Shown here in pieces: positions 54,291-64,000 of a stretch of 64,000 nt of DNA (within the stretch, counting starts at the first letter, position 1; every line of letters starts with the position of its first letter). The position numbers were made by a program, and so were the translations under genes. Source of the stretch: Stentor coeruleus (taxonomy: Eukaryota; Ciliophora; Heterotrichea; Heterotrichida; Stentoridae); NCBI GenBank assembly GCA_001970955.1, contig MPUH01000194.1:1-64000 (forward strand). Direction: 5' to 3'. A model generated the notes under the pieces. It saw nothing but the letters and a program-made list of their open reading frames with translations, ran no database searches and was not told the DNA's origin.

Positions 54291-54646
54291 TTAAAATTCG
54301 ACTTGTTGTAGCCTTGTCTCAAACCAGGAAGTTCTAATCGTAAAATGCTTCGCTCCAAGTCCAGTAAAAAAAATCTGTTTAATGGATTCAAGGACTTCCT
54401 TCAGGGCATTTCCTGGGATATTTTGCCTATGTTAGTAGCATAAGTTATTTAACCCATACTTTGAAGCAATTCCTTTCATTGGCTTGGCGCGAAGTGTAAA
54501 ACTCGGTTTGTGTTAAAGCCAAATTGGTGTAAGTAAGCTTTGCAAAAATCATAAATATCTCTGATGAAAAATAATAATTACGAGGGTTAATTGACTCTCG
54601 GAGATCCTCAGTCTTCGATTTTGGGTCTTTTTGCAGAGAGACTCAT
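54291..54646 (-). pseudogene. Decayed gene of unknown family
   Basis: A GC-richer stretch with protein-like minus-strand reading. An ATG at 54646 opens MSLSAKRPKIED. Later come IYDFCKAYLHQFGFNT, then in another frame SFTLRAKPMKGIASKYGLNN and, after a TAA, IPGNALKEVLESIKQIFFTG and HFTIRTSWFETRLQQVEF ending at TAA (54291). At least three stops and one frame change are needed, so it is inactive. It does not resemble the WD40 family on either side. Origin unknown. Confidence 0.4.
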
Positions 54647-54768
54647 AATATAAATTAGTTTTATTAATGAATCTTCAATTACTTTAAGTCAAACTTCTAA
54701 AGTAATTTTTTCAGCAAAATGCTAACTCAAGCAATGTTTTACTCTCTCAACAATATAAAATCGCAATA

Positions 54769-54851
54769 TACTCTCTAACTAATTTTACTTAAATATAATG
54801 GAATTTAATNTACTCTCTAACTAATTTTACTTAAATATAATGGAATTTAAT
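54769..54851. other. Assembly join: N at 54810 inside a 41-bp duplicate
   Basis: Bases 54769-54809 equal 54811-54851, covering the start of WD40 copy C. The second copy leads into the full gene. Confidence 0.9.
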
Positions 54852-56837
54852 ATTTTACTCAATGATCCTGAAAATCTTGAAACTCAGATTCAATGCCTTT
54901 CAGAAACCCCTACGCTTATAAACACCGCAGAACCTAAAAACGAAAACTTTAAATCCAGTAACAAAGATCGAATTTCCTCTCTTAAAAGCCTTTTAACCAA
55001 AAATCCTCAGAATAACTCAGACCTTTTAAGAATGTTCTACGGACTACACTATTCATATACAAATAAAATCATACAAAAAATTAATATTTCAGATGATTTG
55101 AAGATTTTAACTACTTTATCGGATTTTTGTTTTTTGGATAATTACTCGGTTGAAGAAAAAAAAATTATAAGCTCTTTGGCTGAAAAAAATGAAATTATAG
55201 ACTTTGTAGCTTTAAAAAATGATCAAGTTATAGTTTATTTTACTGTAATTGGTTTATATGCTTGGAATTATACAGTAAATAGTGTTAGTAATTTATTAGA
55301 GATAAATGATACTCAGATTGGAATTATGACTGTAAGTTTGGATTCTCATTATATTGCAGGTGGATGCTTTTTAGGACATGTTTATGTTTTTGATTTTATA
55401 AAGGTTAAGCTAAAAATTGTTTTTCATAGTCACAAAAGCAAAATCCATGCTCTATCATTTACCAAAGATAGTAAATATCTGATTTCTGGTGGGGGAAACT
55501 TTGATACATTAGTTGACTGCAACATAAGAATTTGGAATATCTCAAAAAAATCATTAATAACTATTCTCACTGGTCATGCCTCAACAGTTTATAAAATCAT
55601 AATCCATGAATCAGGAGACTTTTTTCTTTCCTTAAGTCGTGATTGTACAGTAAGACTATGGAACTTAAAAAATATTATTAAAAAAAGTACCTCAACAGAA
55701 ACTAAAGGCAATGTTATTGATAGAAAACATAGAGAATACAATTATTCATCAAAAATGATAAGAAAATTAGAAATGGTTAAAATGAATCATCCGTTCTTAA
55801 GCATTTTAAATAAACTTTCTTATGATGATATCAATTTGTTTTACCCAAAATATACAGCTGAAGTGTTTAAAACTATAAAAGAAAAATATGAAATCAAAAG
55901 AGGAGATATGGAAAATGATCATTTTTATCATGCTAAAGGAAGAATAGCACCTGATATGTTTTTTAGTAAGAAATTTGTTTATATTTTTAATCCTAGAGAC
56001 CTTTTATTTGAGATGTTTAGTATCAAAAAATTAAAAAGATACAATTTTCAGAGTACTGAAATTAATCCAATAACAAATATTTGCTTTGTAAATGATAAGG
56101 ACTTTGCTTATGTTGACAAAGATCAAAACTTGAAAGTAATAAGTATTGATACTAAGAAAATTATGGAAGATCCTTTACCTGGAAAATCGCTTGCCTTATT
56201 TGAAATTGTCTTAAAAAATAACTGTTTTCTTATCAGTATTTTTAGCGATATATCTACATCGTGCTATTCAATTTCATTATGGGATTTACAAAAAATTCAA
56301 TTCATTTGGCATCTAAATATTGGTATAACTTCACCATTTCAGGTAATAATATCAAAAGATAGTAACTTCTTAGCTGTATCTTTGAATTGTTCATCAATAA
56401 ACATATATAACTTAAATACTAAAGATCTTATAAGAAAAATCAATCCTTGGTTCTCAGATAATTACTTAATAGGATTTACTAATGATAGNATAAGAAAAAT
56501 CAATCCTTGGTTCTCAGATAATTACTTAATAGGATTTACTAATGATAGTAAATATTTTATTGTATACAATGAAAGCGATCCAGAGAGTTATTTTGATGTT
56601 TGGAATACAGAAAATTTTACTTTTCAATTTAGTCAAAGATACCTCAAACTTGTTAAAAAAGCGATGGTATGTGTTAAGTATGAAGTTTATTATTTCGAAA
56701 AAAAAGAAAAAAAATTAAAAATCCAATTTGGGAAAGGAGTAAACATAACAGAGAATAAAAAATATATGATATTAGCAATAGGAAAAAGCTATAATATATT
56801 TAGGCTAAGAGATAAGCACGTAATTTTTATTGAATAA
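54840..56837 (+). CDS. WD40 double-propeller protein, family copy C (645 aa)
   Basis: Very similar to copy B over its whole length (shared blocks LETQIQCL, MFYGLHYSYTNK, HSHKSKI, ISGGG, HESGDFFLSLSRD, VRLWNLKNII, IWDL-type blades). The duplicate around the N at 56489 adds 20 false residues; without it the length equals copy B. The blades YAWNYTVNSVSNLLE and CYSISLWDLQKIQFIW show that both propellers are kept. It ends at TAA. It is convergent with copy D. Confidence 0.87.
   Translation: MEFNILLNDPENLETQIQCLSETPTLINTAEPKNENFKSSNKDRISSLKSLLTKNPQNNSDLLRMFYGLHYSYTNKIIQKINISDDLKILTTLSDFCFLDNYSVEEKKIISSLAEKNEIIDFVALKNDQVIVYFTVIGLYAWNYTVNSVSNLLEINDTQIGIMTVSLDSHYIAGGCFLGHVYVFDFIKVKLKIVFHSHKSKIHALSFTKDSKYLISGGGNFDTLVDCNIRIWNISKKSLITILTGHASTVYKIIIHESGDFFLSLSRDCTVRLWNLKNIIKKSTSTETKGNVIDRKHREYNYSSKMIRKLEMVKMNHPFLSILNKLSYDDINLFYPKYTAEVFKTIKEKYEIKRGDMENDHFYHAKGRIAPDMFFSKKFVYIFNPRDLLFEMFSIKKLKRYNFQSTEINPITNICFVNDKDFAYVDKDQNLKVISIDTKKIMEDPLPGKSLALFEIVLKNNCFLISIFSDISTSCYSISLWDLQKIQFIWHLNIGITSPFQVIISKDSNFLAVSLNCSSINIYNLNTKDLIRKINPWFSDNYLIGFTNDXIRKINPWFSDNYLIGFTNDSKYFIVYNESDPESYFDVWNTENFTFQFSQRYLKLVKKAMVCVKYEVYYFEKKEKKLKIQFGKGVNITENKKYMILAIGKSYNIFRLRDKHVIFIE
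56430..56548. other. Assembly join: N at 56489 inside a 59-bp duplicate
   Basis: Bases 56430-56488 equal 56490-56548. The insertion of 60 bases keeps the frame and repeats IRKINPWFSDNYLIGFTND falsely. Confidence 0.92.
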
Positions 56838-57110
56838 AAAATAATCGCTTTAATAACATAGTTTTAAATTTAATTTTTTGCATGAATTAAAGAAAAATGA
56901 CTGATCAGAAATACAAAAATGAGTTTATATGAATTTTCCAATATCCTAATAATAATCAATGAAAATTTTCTAATTATAAAATCCTAAAATTATGAATATG
57001 TTAACAAAATACTATATTTAATGATAATCATCATAAAAAAATTCCTTGTCCAATATTATCCCTATAATAAAAATCAAAACCTAATCTAATATATAATCAC
57101 TATATTTCAT

Positions 57111-59159
57111 CTACTCTATTAAGCTATTTAACTCTAATAAACTCGAATTTGATCCTAACTTTAACACCTTAACCTTGTCCTTAAACGCTAAAACTATAAA
57201 CTTCCCATCTTTTGTCACAGCTAACAAATTCTTTCTTTTCTTATCAACTCTGTTTTTCATAACAATCACTTTCCTTTTCTTAACACCTACCCAATATGCA
57301 TCTGAGTTAATTACTAAAAGAGCTTTTTCTATCCCTTGTACAGATATTGTATGATAGGATATGAGTTTAAAACTCTTTGCTTTCCAAACTGAAATTTTGT
57401 AATCATTTTTGGCCCTATTACATGTGATTAAAAAATTACTATCATCAGTAAATCCAATTTTTTCTATATAATCTTCTTCATGTTTAACATCCATAATTAG
57501 GAAATTGTTTTCTAGGTCCCACAATTTTATAAACCCAGCGCTTGTGACGATGCACAAAATTTTAAAGTTTTTAGACAAGACAGCAAATTCTACTTGTGAA
57601 GATCCTACTAAGACATGTCCAAGGTATTTTAGTTTTTTTAAATCCCATAAAGAAGTAGTGTAATTGAGTTTGGTTTTGTCGTGGAAGTAACTGATTGCAA
57701 CTCTTTTTTTTTCAATACCTATTTTTTGTAAAATCATACTTGTTCCTGGAAGTGGCAGGGATATTGTATCTTGATTGATAAGATTAATATGATGAATATT
57801 CATATTCTTATCTATATAAACTCCTTCTGTGTTATCAAATAAAAACACATTTCTTACAGGACTTGCTTTAATTTCTACACTATTAACCTTTTCCAAACTT
57901 GGAATTTCATAGAAATCAATTACTGAGTCCTTCAAATTGAAAATAACTATATTCAGCTCACCAAAAAACACTGAATGATCCCAATTCTTCTGTTTTTTCG
58001 CAAAATAATCGTCCCCAACAAAAATCCTAGAAACTTCTGTGTCTTCTTTACATTCTTGAAATACAGCCGTAGTAAAAGCTGCATAAAGAGGTTTCATAAT
58101 TTTATCTTCCGATGAATAAGATCCAGGAACTCCTCTTAAAGCAAGAGTTTTCGCTAGCATATTTTGCTTGAGCAAAGCTAGATTATTCGTCTGATCTGAA
58201 GTATAATCATAAGTTTTAATATTTCTCCCAATCAAAGTTCCCAAACTTTCAGTATTATCTTTATTCAAAAGTATTTTCTCTAAATCCCACAATCTAACAC
58301 TTCCATCTTCAGAAAGTGATAAAAAGTATTTTTCTGTACGATTAATCTTAATTGTATGTACAGTAAGGGCATGGCCAACTAAAACCGTAATTAAAGACTG
58401 TCTATGTATATTCCATATTCTTATACAACAGTCGAAATTCTTGACAATATCTCCACCTGCTGATATCAAACACTCATTATCTTTAGTAAAAGCCAGTGAA
58501 TAAATTGGACTTTTATGGCTACAAAACTCAATCTTCTGTTTTTTCCCTATAAAATCAAGCACACATACATTTCCTTCAAAGCTCCCAACAGCTAAATATA
58601 TCATATCATTACTTAATACCAAGCTATTCAAATTCTTACCATACAATGCTGATATTACATGTAAAGAATTTAGCTTATAATTCCATACTTTTGCTCCATT
58701 TGGTGTACAGTATATAAGTAAATCCCCATCACTTCTCATAATAAAATCGCTTATATGCACAGTTTCCTTCATCATGTATAACATTCTATTTTCTTCAAAT
58801 GAGAAAATATCTATCAAATTTTCGTTTGATAAAGTTGCAAAAATCGTCATGTTTTCTGATAAGACCAGCTTTGTTATGTCTTTGCCATAATATGAAAAGT
58901 GTAGATTAAAATGCTTTTGAAGAAGGTTTAAAGTCTTTTCTGGAAACTTTTTGTAGGTTTTTAACAGAGCCGAGACTTTTTCTTTGAAAGTTAATGAGGA
59001 TCTGTCTGGGTTTGGCTCGGTTAGGAGTAATAATGATGGGATTTCACTAAGTTCGGGGGTATCTGGAAGGGTTGGGAGCTCAAGAGAATCGTATTTTATT
59101 GATGTATTTAGGGTTTCTGAGGGCCTTTCAGATTGAGTTGTAGTGTATTTTGCACCCAT
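57111..59159 (-). CDS. WD40 double-propeller protein, family copy D (682 aa)
   Basis: It starts MGAKYTTTQ, again with Gly2 and Thr6 as in N-myristoylated proteins. Blades: IYLAVGSFEGNVCVLDFIG, HKSPIYSLAFTKDNECLIS, CCIRIWNIHRQSLITVLVG and FLSLSEDGSVRLWDLEKILL, then a linker. A second set includes YTTSLWDLKKLKYLGHVLVG, FIKLWDLENNFLIMDV and YKISVWKAKSFKLIS. It is slightly longer than B and C because of an N-terminal Ser/Pro/Glu-rich extension (about 45 residues). It ends at TAG. It shares the B/C blade layout but is more diverged. Confidence 0.87.
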   Translation of the reverse strand: MGAKYTTTQSERPSETLNTSIKYDSLELPTLPDTPELSEIPSLLLLTEPNPDRSSLTFKEKVSALLKTYKKFPEKTLNLLQKHFNLHFSYYGKDITKLVLSENMTIFATLSNENLIDIFSFEENRMLYMMKETVHISDFIMRSDGDLLIYCTPNGAKVWNYKLNSLHVISALYGKNLNSLVLSNDMIYLAVGSFEGNVCVLDFIGKKQKIEFCSHKSPIYSLAFTKDNECLISAGGDIVKNFDCCIRIWNIHRQSLITVLVGHALTVHTIKINRTEKYFLSLSEDGSVRLWDLEKILLNKDNTESLGTLIGRNIKTYDYTSDQTNNLALLKQNMLAKTLALRGVPGSYSSEDKIMKPLYAAFTTAVFQECKEDTEVSRIFVGDDYFAKKQKNWDHSVFFGELNIVIFNLKDSVIDFYEIPSLEKVNSVEIKASPVRNVFLFDNTEGVYIDKNMNIHHINLINQDTISLPLPGTSMILQKIGIEKKRVAISYFHDKTKLNYTTSLWDLKKLKYLGHVLVGSSQVEFAVLSKNFKILCIVTSAGFIKLWDLENNFLIMDVKHEEDYIEKIGFTDDSNFLITCNRAKNDYKISVWKAKSFKLISYHTISVQGIEKALLVINSDAYWVGVKKRKVIVMKNRVDKKRKNLLAVTKDGKFIVLAFKDKVKVLKLGSNSSLLELNSLIE

Positions 59160-59867
59160 TTTAATAAATTATTAAAAGATGAGCTAGGATGAGTGTGAGA
59201 TAAGATTGATGATAACTATGGGAGAGGAAGCGATAGAAAGTGAAGGTATTGTTTAGAGGATTAATTTTGTGAGGATAGGATGGAGAGTTATGGAGGAGGA
59301 AGAAGAAGAAGTTGATTGAAAAAAAAGTGAAATTTGAATTTTTATCGCCATTAAGAAAATGGGCAAGTGATTTTTAATATATTTTGGAGATTAGAAATAG
59401 GGCTATGTGGTAGGGAGGATGAAATTATTTAGGTTAATAATATGAATTATATAGATAAGAAGGATTAGAAGATTTTAGATTTGGGTATAAGATAGTAAGT
59501 TTGCTATTTAGAGGTTAAGAAAAAATGATATGATTTTATGATAGTAATTAGATGGATAATTGTGGAATGTTTATTTTTGTATGTTTAAATAATAAAATAA
59601 TTTATATGTGAATATATTTGATTAGAAATTAGGTATTGATTATATTAGAAGGAATAAGTTTTTTATTAGTTTATTAGATGTAAGAAATTTTAGTAAACAA
59701 TGATTTTAGAATTATTATTATGACTATATATAATGAATATTTTACTTATTAAACTCTTTGTGCAATACTAAAATTTAGGATAGGCTTAATATTAGGTATA
59801 AAAAATAGTTTTTATGATAATAGGGGAAATGAATTAAATGTATAATCAAACTTTGAAATTTGCACAT
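59160..59867. other. Spacer between WD40 copies D and E
   Basis: AT-rich, with a purine-rich tract near 59285-59335 on the plus strand. No gene or RNA seen. Confidence 0.5.
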
Positions 59868-61883
59868 TTAGACTGACGGGAGCTTTAAATAATTTTCTGG
59901 CTTAATAATTTTAAACACTAAAAATTTGTTGTACTCTAAACATAAAACCGCTATTTTTTTAACAAAACTTGCACAGAATTGTTTTTCTAAATTTTTTGCT
60001 TTTATATAATCATCTGTATTCCACATCACCAAATTGTTATTGTTATTTTTTTCAATGATATAGCAATTACAAGCTCCAAAAATTCACAATTTCAACCTAA
60101 TTTCCTATAAAAAACCCCNTCCACATCACCAAATTGTTATTGTTATTTTTTTCAATGATATAGCAATTACAAGCTCCAAAAATCATATAATTTCTTTGCA
60201 ACTGAAGCCTAGGAATAACACACAAATTGTCTAACCTTTCAATCTCACTAACATAAATATTCCCAAAATAATTATACCTAACATAATACTCTCCATCACT
60301 ACTAATATCAATTTTATTCAATATCTTATCTTCAACCCACTGTTTAATAAACCCTATCCTACCTATTTCCCATATACTCACCCTATCTTTTTCATCAATA
60401 CTAATAACCAAATTCTTTTTCTCACATAATTCTACATCTTTAATAGGTATATATCCACATATATACAAACCTAAAAATTCTATATTTTTTACATCCCAAA
60501 TACTAAACCCATATTCTTCAGTAATCAAATTTTTAAAATATGTGACAAAATATTTTGACTTTATAAAACTGCATTTTAAAGCTTGGAATTGACTATCAAA
60601 AATATTTTTTTTTTTAAATGAAAAACAACTTGTAGATGCTTCAAATAATTCTGAGCCATCTTGTATAAAAAATATTTTATGAGTTTTTGTTATGCATAGA
60701 TTAGAATTAAGGCTTTTGTATAAACAATTTGAATAAGTAGCAGGGCAAAATTTTGGTAAGTGAAGTATGGTTATTGTTCTTATAGAGTAGTTTTTAAATA
60801 TAATAGCATTTGAATTGTTGGCTAAAATAAAGTCAGAATAGATAAATGAGAATATGGACTGAATGGATTACCTGGGAAAATATGGTATGAGATTTGATAT
60901 TGGCTTGGGGTTAATATTTTCGAGTATGATTCGAGTAGTTTGTTTTCTTCGATTTTTTGGTTTTTTGATGAAGAAAAGTCGTTTTCTAGCTGAGTTTTTA
61001 TGTTTTTTAGTTGTGATTGGTTATAATTGTTAAGTTCGTGGGTTATAGTTTCGACTCCATTTTCGATTTTTATGTTGGTGGGTATTTGACTATCTTGGTT
61101 ATAGCAGGATTGCTGTAGATCCCATAATCGAATGGTGCAGTCTTGGGATAAAGTTAGGAAAAAGTTTTTGTTTTTACTGATGACAATTAAGTGTACGGCA
61201 AAAATATGCCCATAAAGCAGAGTTTTAAGGGCTTTTTGAGTTATGTCCCATATACGAATGCAGCAGTCTAAAGGATTATCCATATCTCCACCTGCAGTTA
61301 TCATATATCGATTATCCTCCAAAAACCTTATACACCTAACAGGGCTTTTATGACTTTTATACTTCCCACTATAGTTTTTTTCTAATAAATTCATCAACAA
61401 AACATCTCCATTACTAAACCCTACTGCTAATGTTTTACTATCTTTGTCAATAAAAAAACAGCTGATTTTTATCAACCAAAACCCAAGCTGATAAGATTTT
61501 TTACTTTCAAAGTCCCATAAACTAAGCACTGCTGATGTTGAAAATACTAAAAATTTATTATCGAAAGTTACTTGGAAATGATCGATTGGAGTAAACCCAC
61601 CTAATATTGACACTGTTTTGAGCTCTGGGTAGGTTAAAATTCTAATCATTTGGTTGTTATCTGTTAGTAAATATAGATAAGTGTCATTGGAAGATAATTG
61701 AATTTTTGTTGTTATTGTTTTGTATATTCCTGTATTAAGACCTAGTTTAATAAGATTTAATTCTGAGGCTAAATCATTGGTTTGATATGTTGTAGAAAGC
61801 CATGAAAGGTCTGTTTTAGATGGGCTGCTTATTGATGAATCGATAAAATAGAAAGGTGTTTGGCATGGGAATTGATATGACAT
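59868..61883 (-). CDS. WD40 double-propeller protein, family copy E, frame interrupted
   Basis: The first part (61883-60822, 353 aa) has the family blades LAVGFSNGDVLLMNLLEKN, HKSPVRCIRFLEDNRYMITA, CCIRIWDITQKALKTLLYGH and FLTLSQDCTIRLWDLQQS. Near 60850 the frame shifts by one or two bases; no 15-nt intron explains it. The second part then continues in another frame (FIYSDFILANNSNAIIFKNY, YGFSIWDVKNIEFLGLYICG, VSIWEIGRIGFIKQWV) through the assembly join at 60119. It ends NLVMWNTDDYIKAKNLEKQF and so on to a TAA at 59868. It is either a sequencing error, an unusual intron or a very young pseudogene. The N-terminus (MSYQFPCQ) lacks a Gly2 signal. Confidence 0.7.
60020..60183. other. Assembly join: N at 60119 between 64-bp duplicates
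   Basis: Bases 60020-60083 equal 60120-60183. The left contig carries 35 extra bases (60084-60118) with no match that look like a faulty contig end. Confidence 0.9.
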
Positions 61884-62010
61884 AAAAATTTATTATTTAT
61901 ATACGACATTATAAAATATATGGCAAAATCTTAACTAAAATAAGTGCTCCTAGAATAATAACCTTACCACAATGATTAATATAATTCAAATCATCATCCA
62001 AGTAAATCTC

Positions 62011-62703
62011 TTAAATAATTATATCACTATTATCAAGGATTCTTGTAAGTAAAGGTTTACTTTTATTTTCCTCAGTATCAGAATCTCCTTTTTTATCTAA
62101 AATTGGTATATTTTGCTTATTTTCAATATTCTTATCATGATGTTCACCTTCAACCCATTTGATAGCTACTTTTCCAGGACCTTTCAGTTTCCAGAATACG
62201 AAATCTAAATTGTTTACAAGTTTTCTCTGCACATTGATATCACATCCAACCAAAGCTTTCTGACTCACAACAATTTTCTCATCTTCCTCAAGCTCAATCA
62301 CTTCACTAGCATTAACAACAACCTTTCCTTTTCCACGTCCTTCCAAAAACTCTTCATTTTCAACAATCTTTACTTCACTTGTTGCAAAGACAAAAGCGCT
62401 TTTTACAAAACAAAAAGGTTCTTCAGCATAGAAAACTTTCAAATCATCAGCACCACTTAAAGCTACAAACCCTGAGCCTTCATTACTAGCATAATTAAGT
62501 TCTAGAATTTTCCCAGCCGTGTATTCAAGGCTGATATCTGGATGAAAGTAGTTTATCTTATCAGGATTGACATATAATATCTGATAAGGTGCGAGATCTA
62601 TAGAAAAAACATGATCGGCTAAAGGAGTGCATTTGACAGCGGTGAATTTGAAGTCATTTGCAAGTCTTTTAAACCCTCTGGTTATTAGTCCTAATAATGA
62701 CAT
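62011..62703 (-). CDS. AIM24: AIM24 / DUF124-type protein (230 aa)
   Basis: The central part matches the AIM24 beta-rich fold: IDLAPYQILYVNPDKINYFH, LELNYASNEGSGFVALSGA, FLEGRGKGKVVVNASEVIEL, EDEKIVVSQKALVGCDINVQ and the closing LKGPGKVAIKWVEG. In yeast Aim24 is a mitochondrial inner-membrane protein supporting MICOS; bacterial relatives are soluble. The N-terminus here (MSLLGLITRGFKRLANDFKF) is basic and amphipathic, compatible with import. A 45-residue acidic, Ser/Lys-rich tail is added. It ends at TAA. Confidence 0.68.
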   Translation of the reverse strand: MSLLGLITRGFKRLANDFKFTAVKCTPLADHVFSIDLAPYQILYVNPDKINYFHPDISLEYTAGKILELNYASNEGSGFVALSGADDLKVFYAEEPFCFVKSAFVFATSEVKIVENEEFLEGRGKGKVVVNASEVIELEEDEKIVVSQKALVGCDINVQRKLVNNLDFVFWKLKGPGKVAIKWVEGEHHDKNIENKQNIPILDKKGDSDTEENKSKPLLTRILDNSDIII

Positions 62704-63222
62704 TATAATTGGGAAAGAGTTTAGGGTTTTTGTATTGGATTATAGGTTTTTTTGGGATGAAATAATATTATGATTGGATAAAGGATTTTTATGAGTGGTT
62801 TTAGGTTAGTAGGGAAATTATGCTTTAAGGGTTTAGACTTTTTATATAAAAATTTAAGAACTGAGGTTTAAATGAGAAAAGATAATTGAGGAGAGTAAAC
62901 TAAAGATGTTTTTAGTGATTATATTAATAGATCAGCTTAGTTTTTAATAATTAATTATATTATAACTTACTATAATACTGTTTTTTAAATATAATATTTC
63001 ATATCAAAACTTCAACATAAGCCTATCCTCTTATATAACCAATTATTTAAAAAGTATTTGCCACAGGATAACTACTTAATTTAATAATTTGTTTATACTA
63101 AAACCATATTTCCTATATACACATATTTAATATAACCTTAAAAGTACATACTTTTTAAGACACAAAAAAAAAGATTCATGATTAATAATTACTATTTATA
63201 CTTGTTAAGAAAATCTCATATA
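62704..63222. other. AT-rich spacer upstream of tRNA-Arg
   Basis: No gene seen. Confidence 0.55.
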
Positions 63223-63295
63223 AGCCTCGTGGCGCAACGGATAGCGCACCAGACTTCTAATCTGGGGGTTGTGGGTTCAAATCCCATCGTGGCTG
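63223..63295 (+). tRNA. tRNA-Arg(UCU): tRNA-Arg (anticodon TCT)
   Basis: A 73-nt cloverleaf. The acceptor is AGCCTCG with CGTGGCT (one U-U mismatch), the D arm GCGC-AACGGATA-GCGC, and the anticodon arm CCAGA-CTTCTAA-TCTGG with TCT at 63256-63258. The T arm is GTGGG-TTCAAAT-CCCAT and the discriminator G. It reads AGA, the dominant Arg codon in this window. No intron and no encoded CCA. Confidence 0.95.
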
Positions 63296-63300
63296 TTTTT
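63296..63300 (+). terminator. Pol III terminator of tRNA-Arg
   Basis: Five T residues directly follow the tRNA, with more T tracts just downstream. Confidence 0.75.
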
Positions 63301-64000
63301 ATTTTTACTATTTTTTTATCAACTTTTTTTTTTGTGTAAAACTTATAAGTATAGTTATAGCAAAAAATTCTAGTAATTTGATGGGTTTAGCAAATAATAA
63401 TTATTTTATAAAGTGATAAAAATGATATGTATTATTTGGTTAGTATTATTTAAATAAGTGATATAAATTAGGTTGAAATATATTTTAATGTTTAGTTATA
63501 TTGAAGATTATGTAAAAAAGAAGTATGATATTGAAAGGTTTGCAAAGATTTTGATAAAATATTGGGAATGATATAAGGTATACTGAAGTGAAAATATACA
63601 AAAATGAAAAAATAATGTAAAGGTAGTTGGAGGATGATAATATATTTACAAGGTATATAAAATAAAATGAATTTATTATAAAGTATATAAATTATAGGAT
63701 TCATCAATAATATTTATTGAAAGTATGCTACAAATGTTTTTTTTGGCTAATTACATATAAAAAAGTAATAATCAATAATCCTTAATTTCACTGATATCAT
63801 TTTTTTCTCATAAGCTTGATTTTACATATAAATTCACTATTTTATCCCTTAAAAAAATTGTACTTAATCAAAAATACTTTCCTCCAATTAAAAATCTTTT
63901 TCAAACCCATGATAAATCCTCCTAATCCAACCTTCTTCATTCCACACATTAAAAAAAAATCAATCAACTCATCCTAAATCCATATAAAAAAAAATTCCTC
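63301..64000. other. AT-rich end of window
   Basis: No supported gene; the only longer open frame (71 codons on the minus strand) has the composition of random AT-rich DNA. Confidence 0.55.

Noticed and set aside
60830-60880. A 38-nt intron in WD40 copy E
   Set aside because: It would restore the frame but all six supported introns are 15 nt, so an indel is more likely.

Overview
This window is AT-rich macronuclear-type DNA from a heterotrich ciliate, most likely Stentor or a close relative. Six introns can be read directly by restoring a reading frame. Each is exactly 15 nt long and ends in TAG; four begin GTAA and two begin GTGA. The genes read in the standard code: tryptophan is TGG throughout and no confident gene carries an in-frame TGA. 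Known Stentor biology (15-16 nt introns, standard code) fits this. Blepharisma shares the tiny introns but reads UGA as Trp, which does not fit. Genes are short, mostly intronless and tightly packed, with near-pure A/T spacers. About 31 of 32 intact genes stop at TAA or TAG.

Layout. 0-2.1 kb holds two decayed minus-strand genes (RING/B-box protein, PKG-like kinase). 2.2-7.2 kb has a cyclic-nucleotide-gated-type cation channel, a small unknown gene and a TMCO4/DUF726 alpha/beta hydrolase. 7.2-10.8 kb is spacer with a decayed kelch-like gene. 10.8-13.8 kb carries two tandem amino-acid transporter genes, the second with an internal 22-residue duplication. 15.9-20.6 kb encodes a DDX3/Ded1-type DEAD-box helicase, the casein kinase 2 beta subunit, a five-knuckle CNBP/Gis2 protein and a four-helix membrane protein. 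21.2-23.2 kb has a decayed casein kinase 1 gene and a START-domain protein. A GC-richer, foldable segment flanked by 14-bp direct repeats (about 23.55-23.68 kb) may be a non-coding RNA gene. 24-28.6 kb holds two probable organelle-related genes of unknown function and ribosomal protein eS25. 29.2-33.7 kb holds a coiled-coil protein, a two-repeat Myb protein, two unknown proteins and a decayed SIAH/TRAF-like gene. 34.5-48.4 kb contains an RCC1/coiled-coil protein, two secreted patatin-like phospholipases, two cilium-associated proteins (CFAP96 type and CFAP97 type), tRNA-Lys, a helix-turn-helix protein, a possibly acylated armadillo-like protein and a peroxisomal acyl-CoA oxidase. 48.6-61.9 kb is a local expansion of one WD40 family: five genes and one decayed copy on both strands. 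An AIM24-type gene and tRNA-Arg close the window.

The genes do not form one pathway; this is ordinary eukaryotic gene order with housekeeping, signalling and ciliary genes interleaved. The features that stand out are the WD40 cluster, the number of decayed host genes in a somatic genome, the ncRNA-like element, a PTS2-like signal on the acyl-CoA oxidase, and two same-strand gene pairs separated by only 10 and 30 bp.

Caution on the assembly: all eight single-N positions sit between two identical copies of 41-84 bp. They look like unmerged contig overlaps, and they add false repeats to several proteins. Protein lengths below are given after discounting these.
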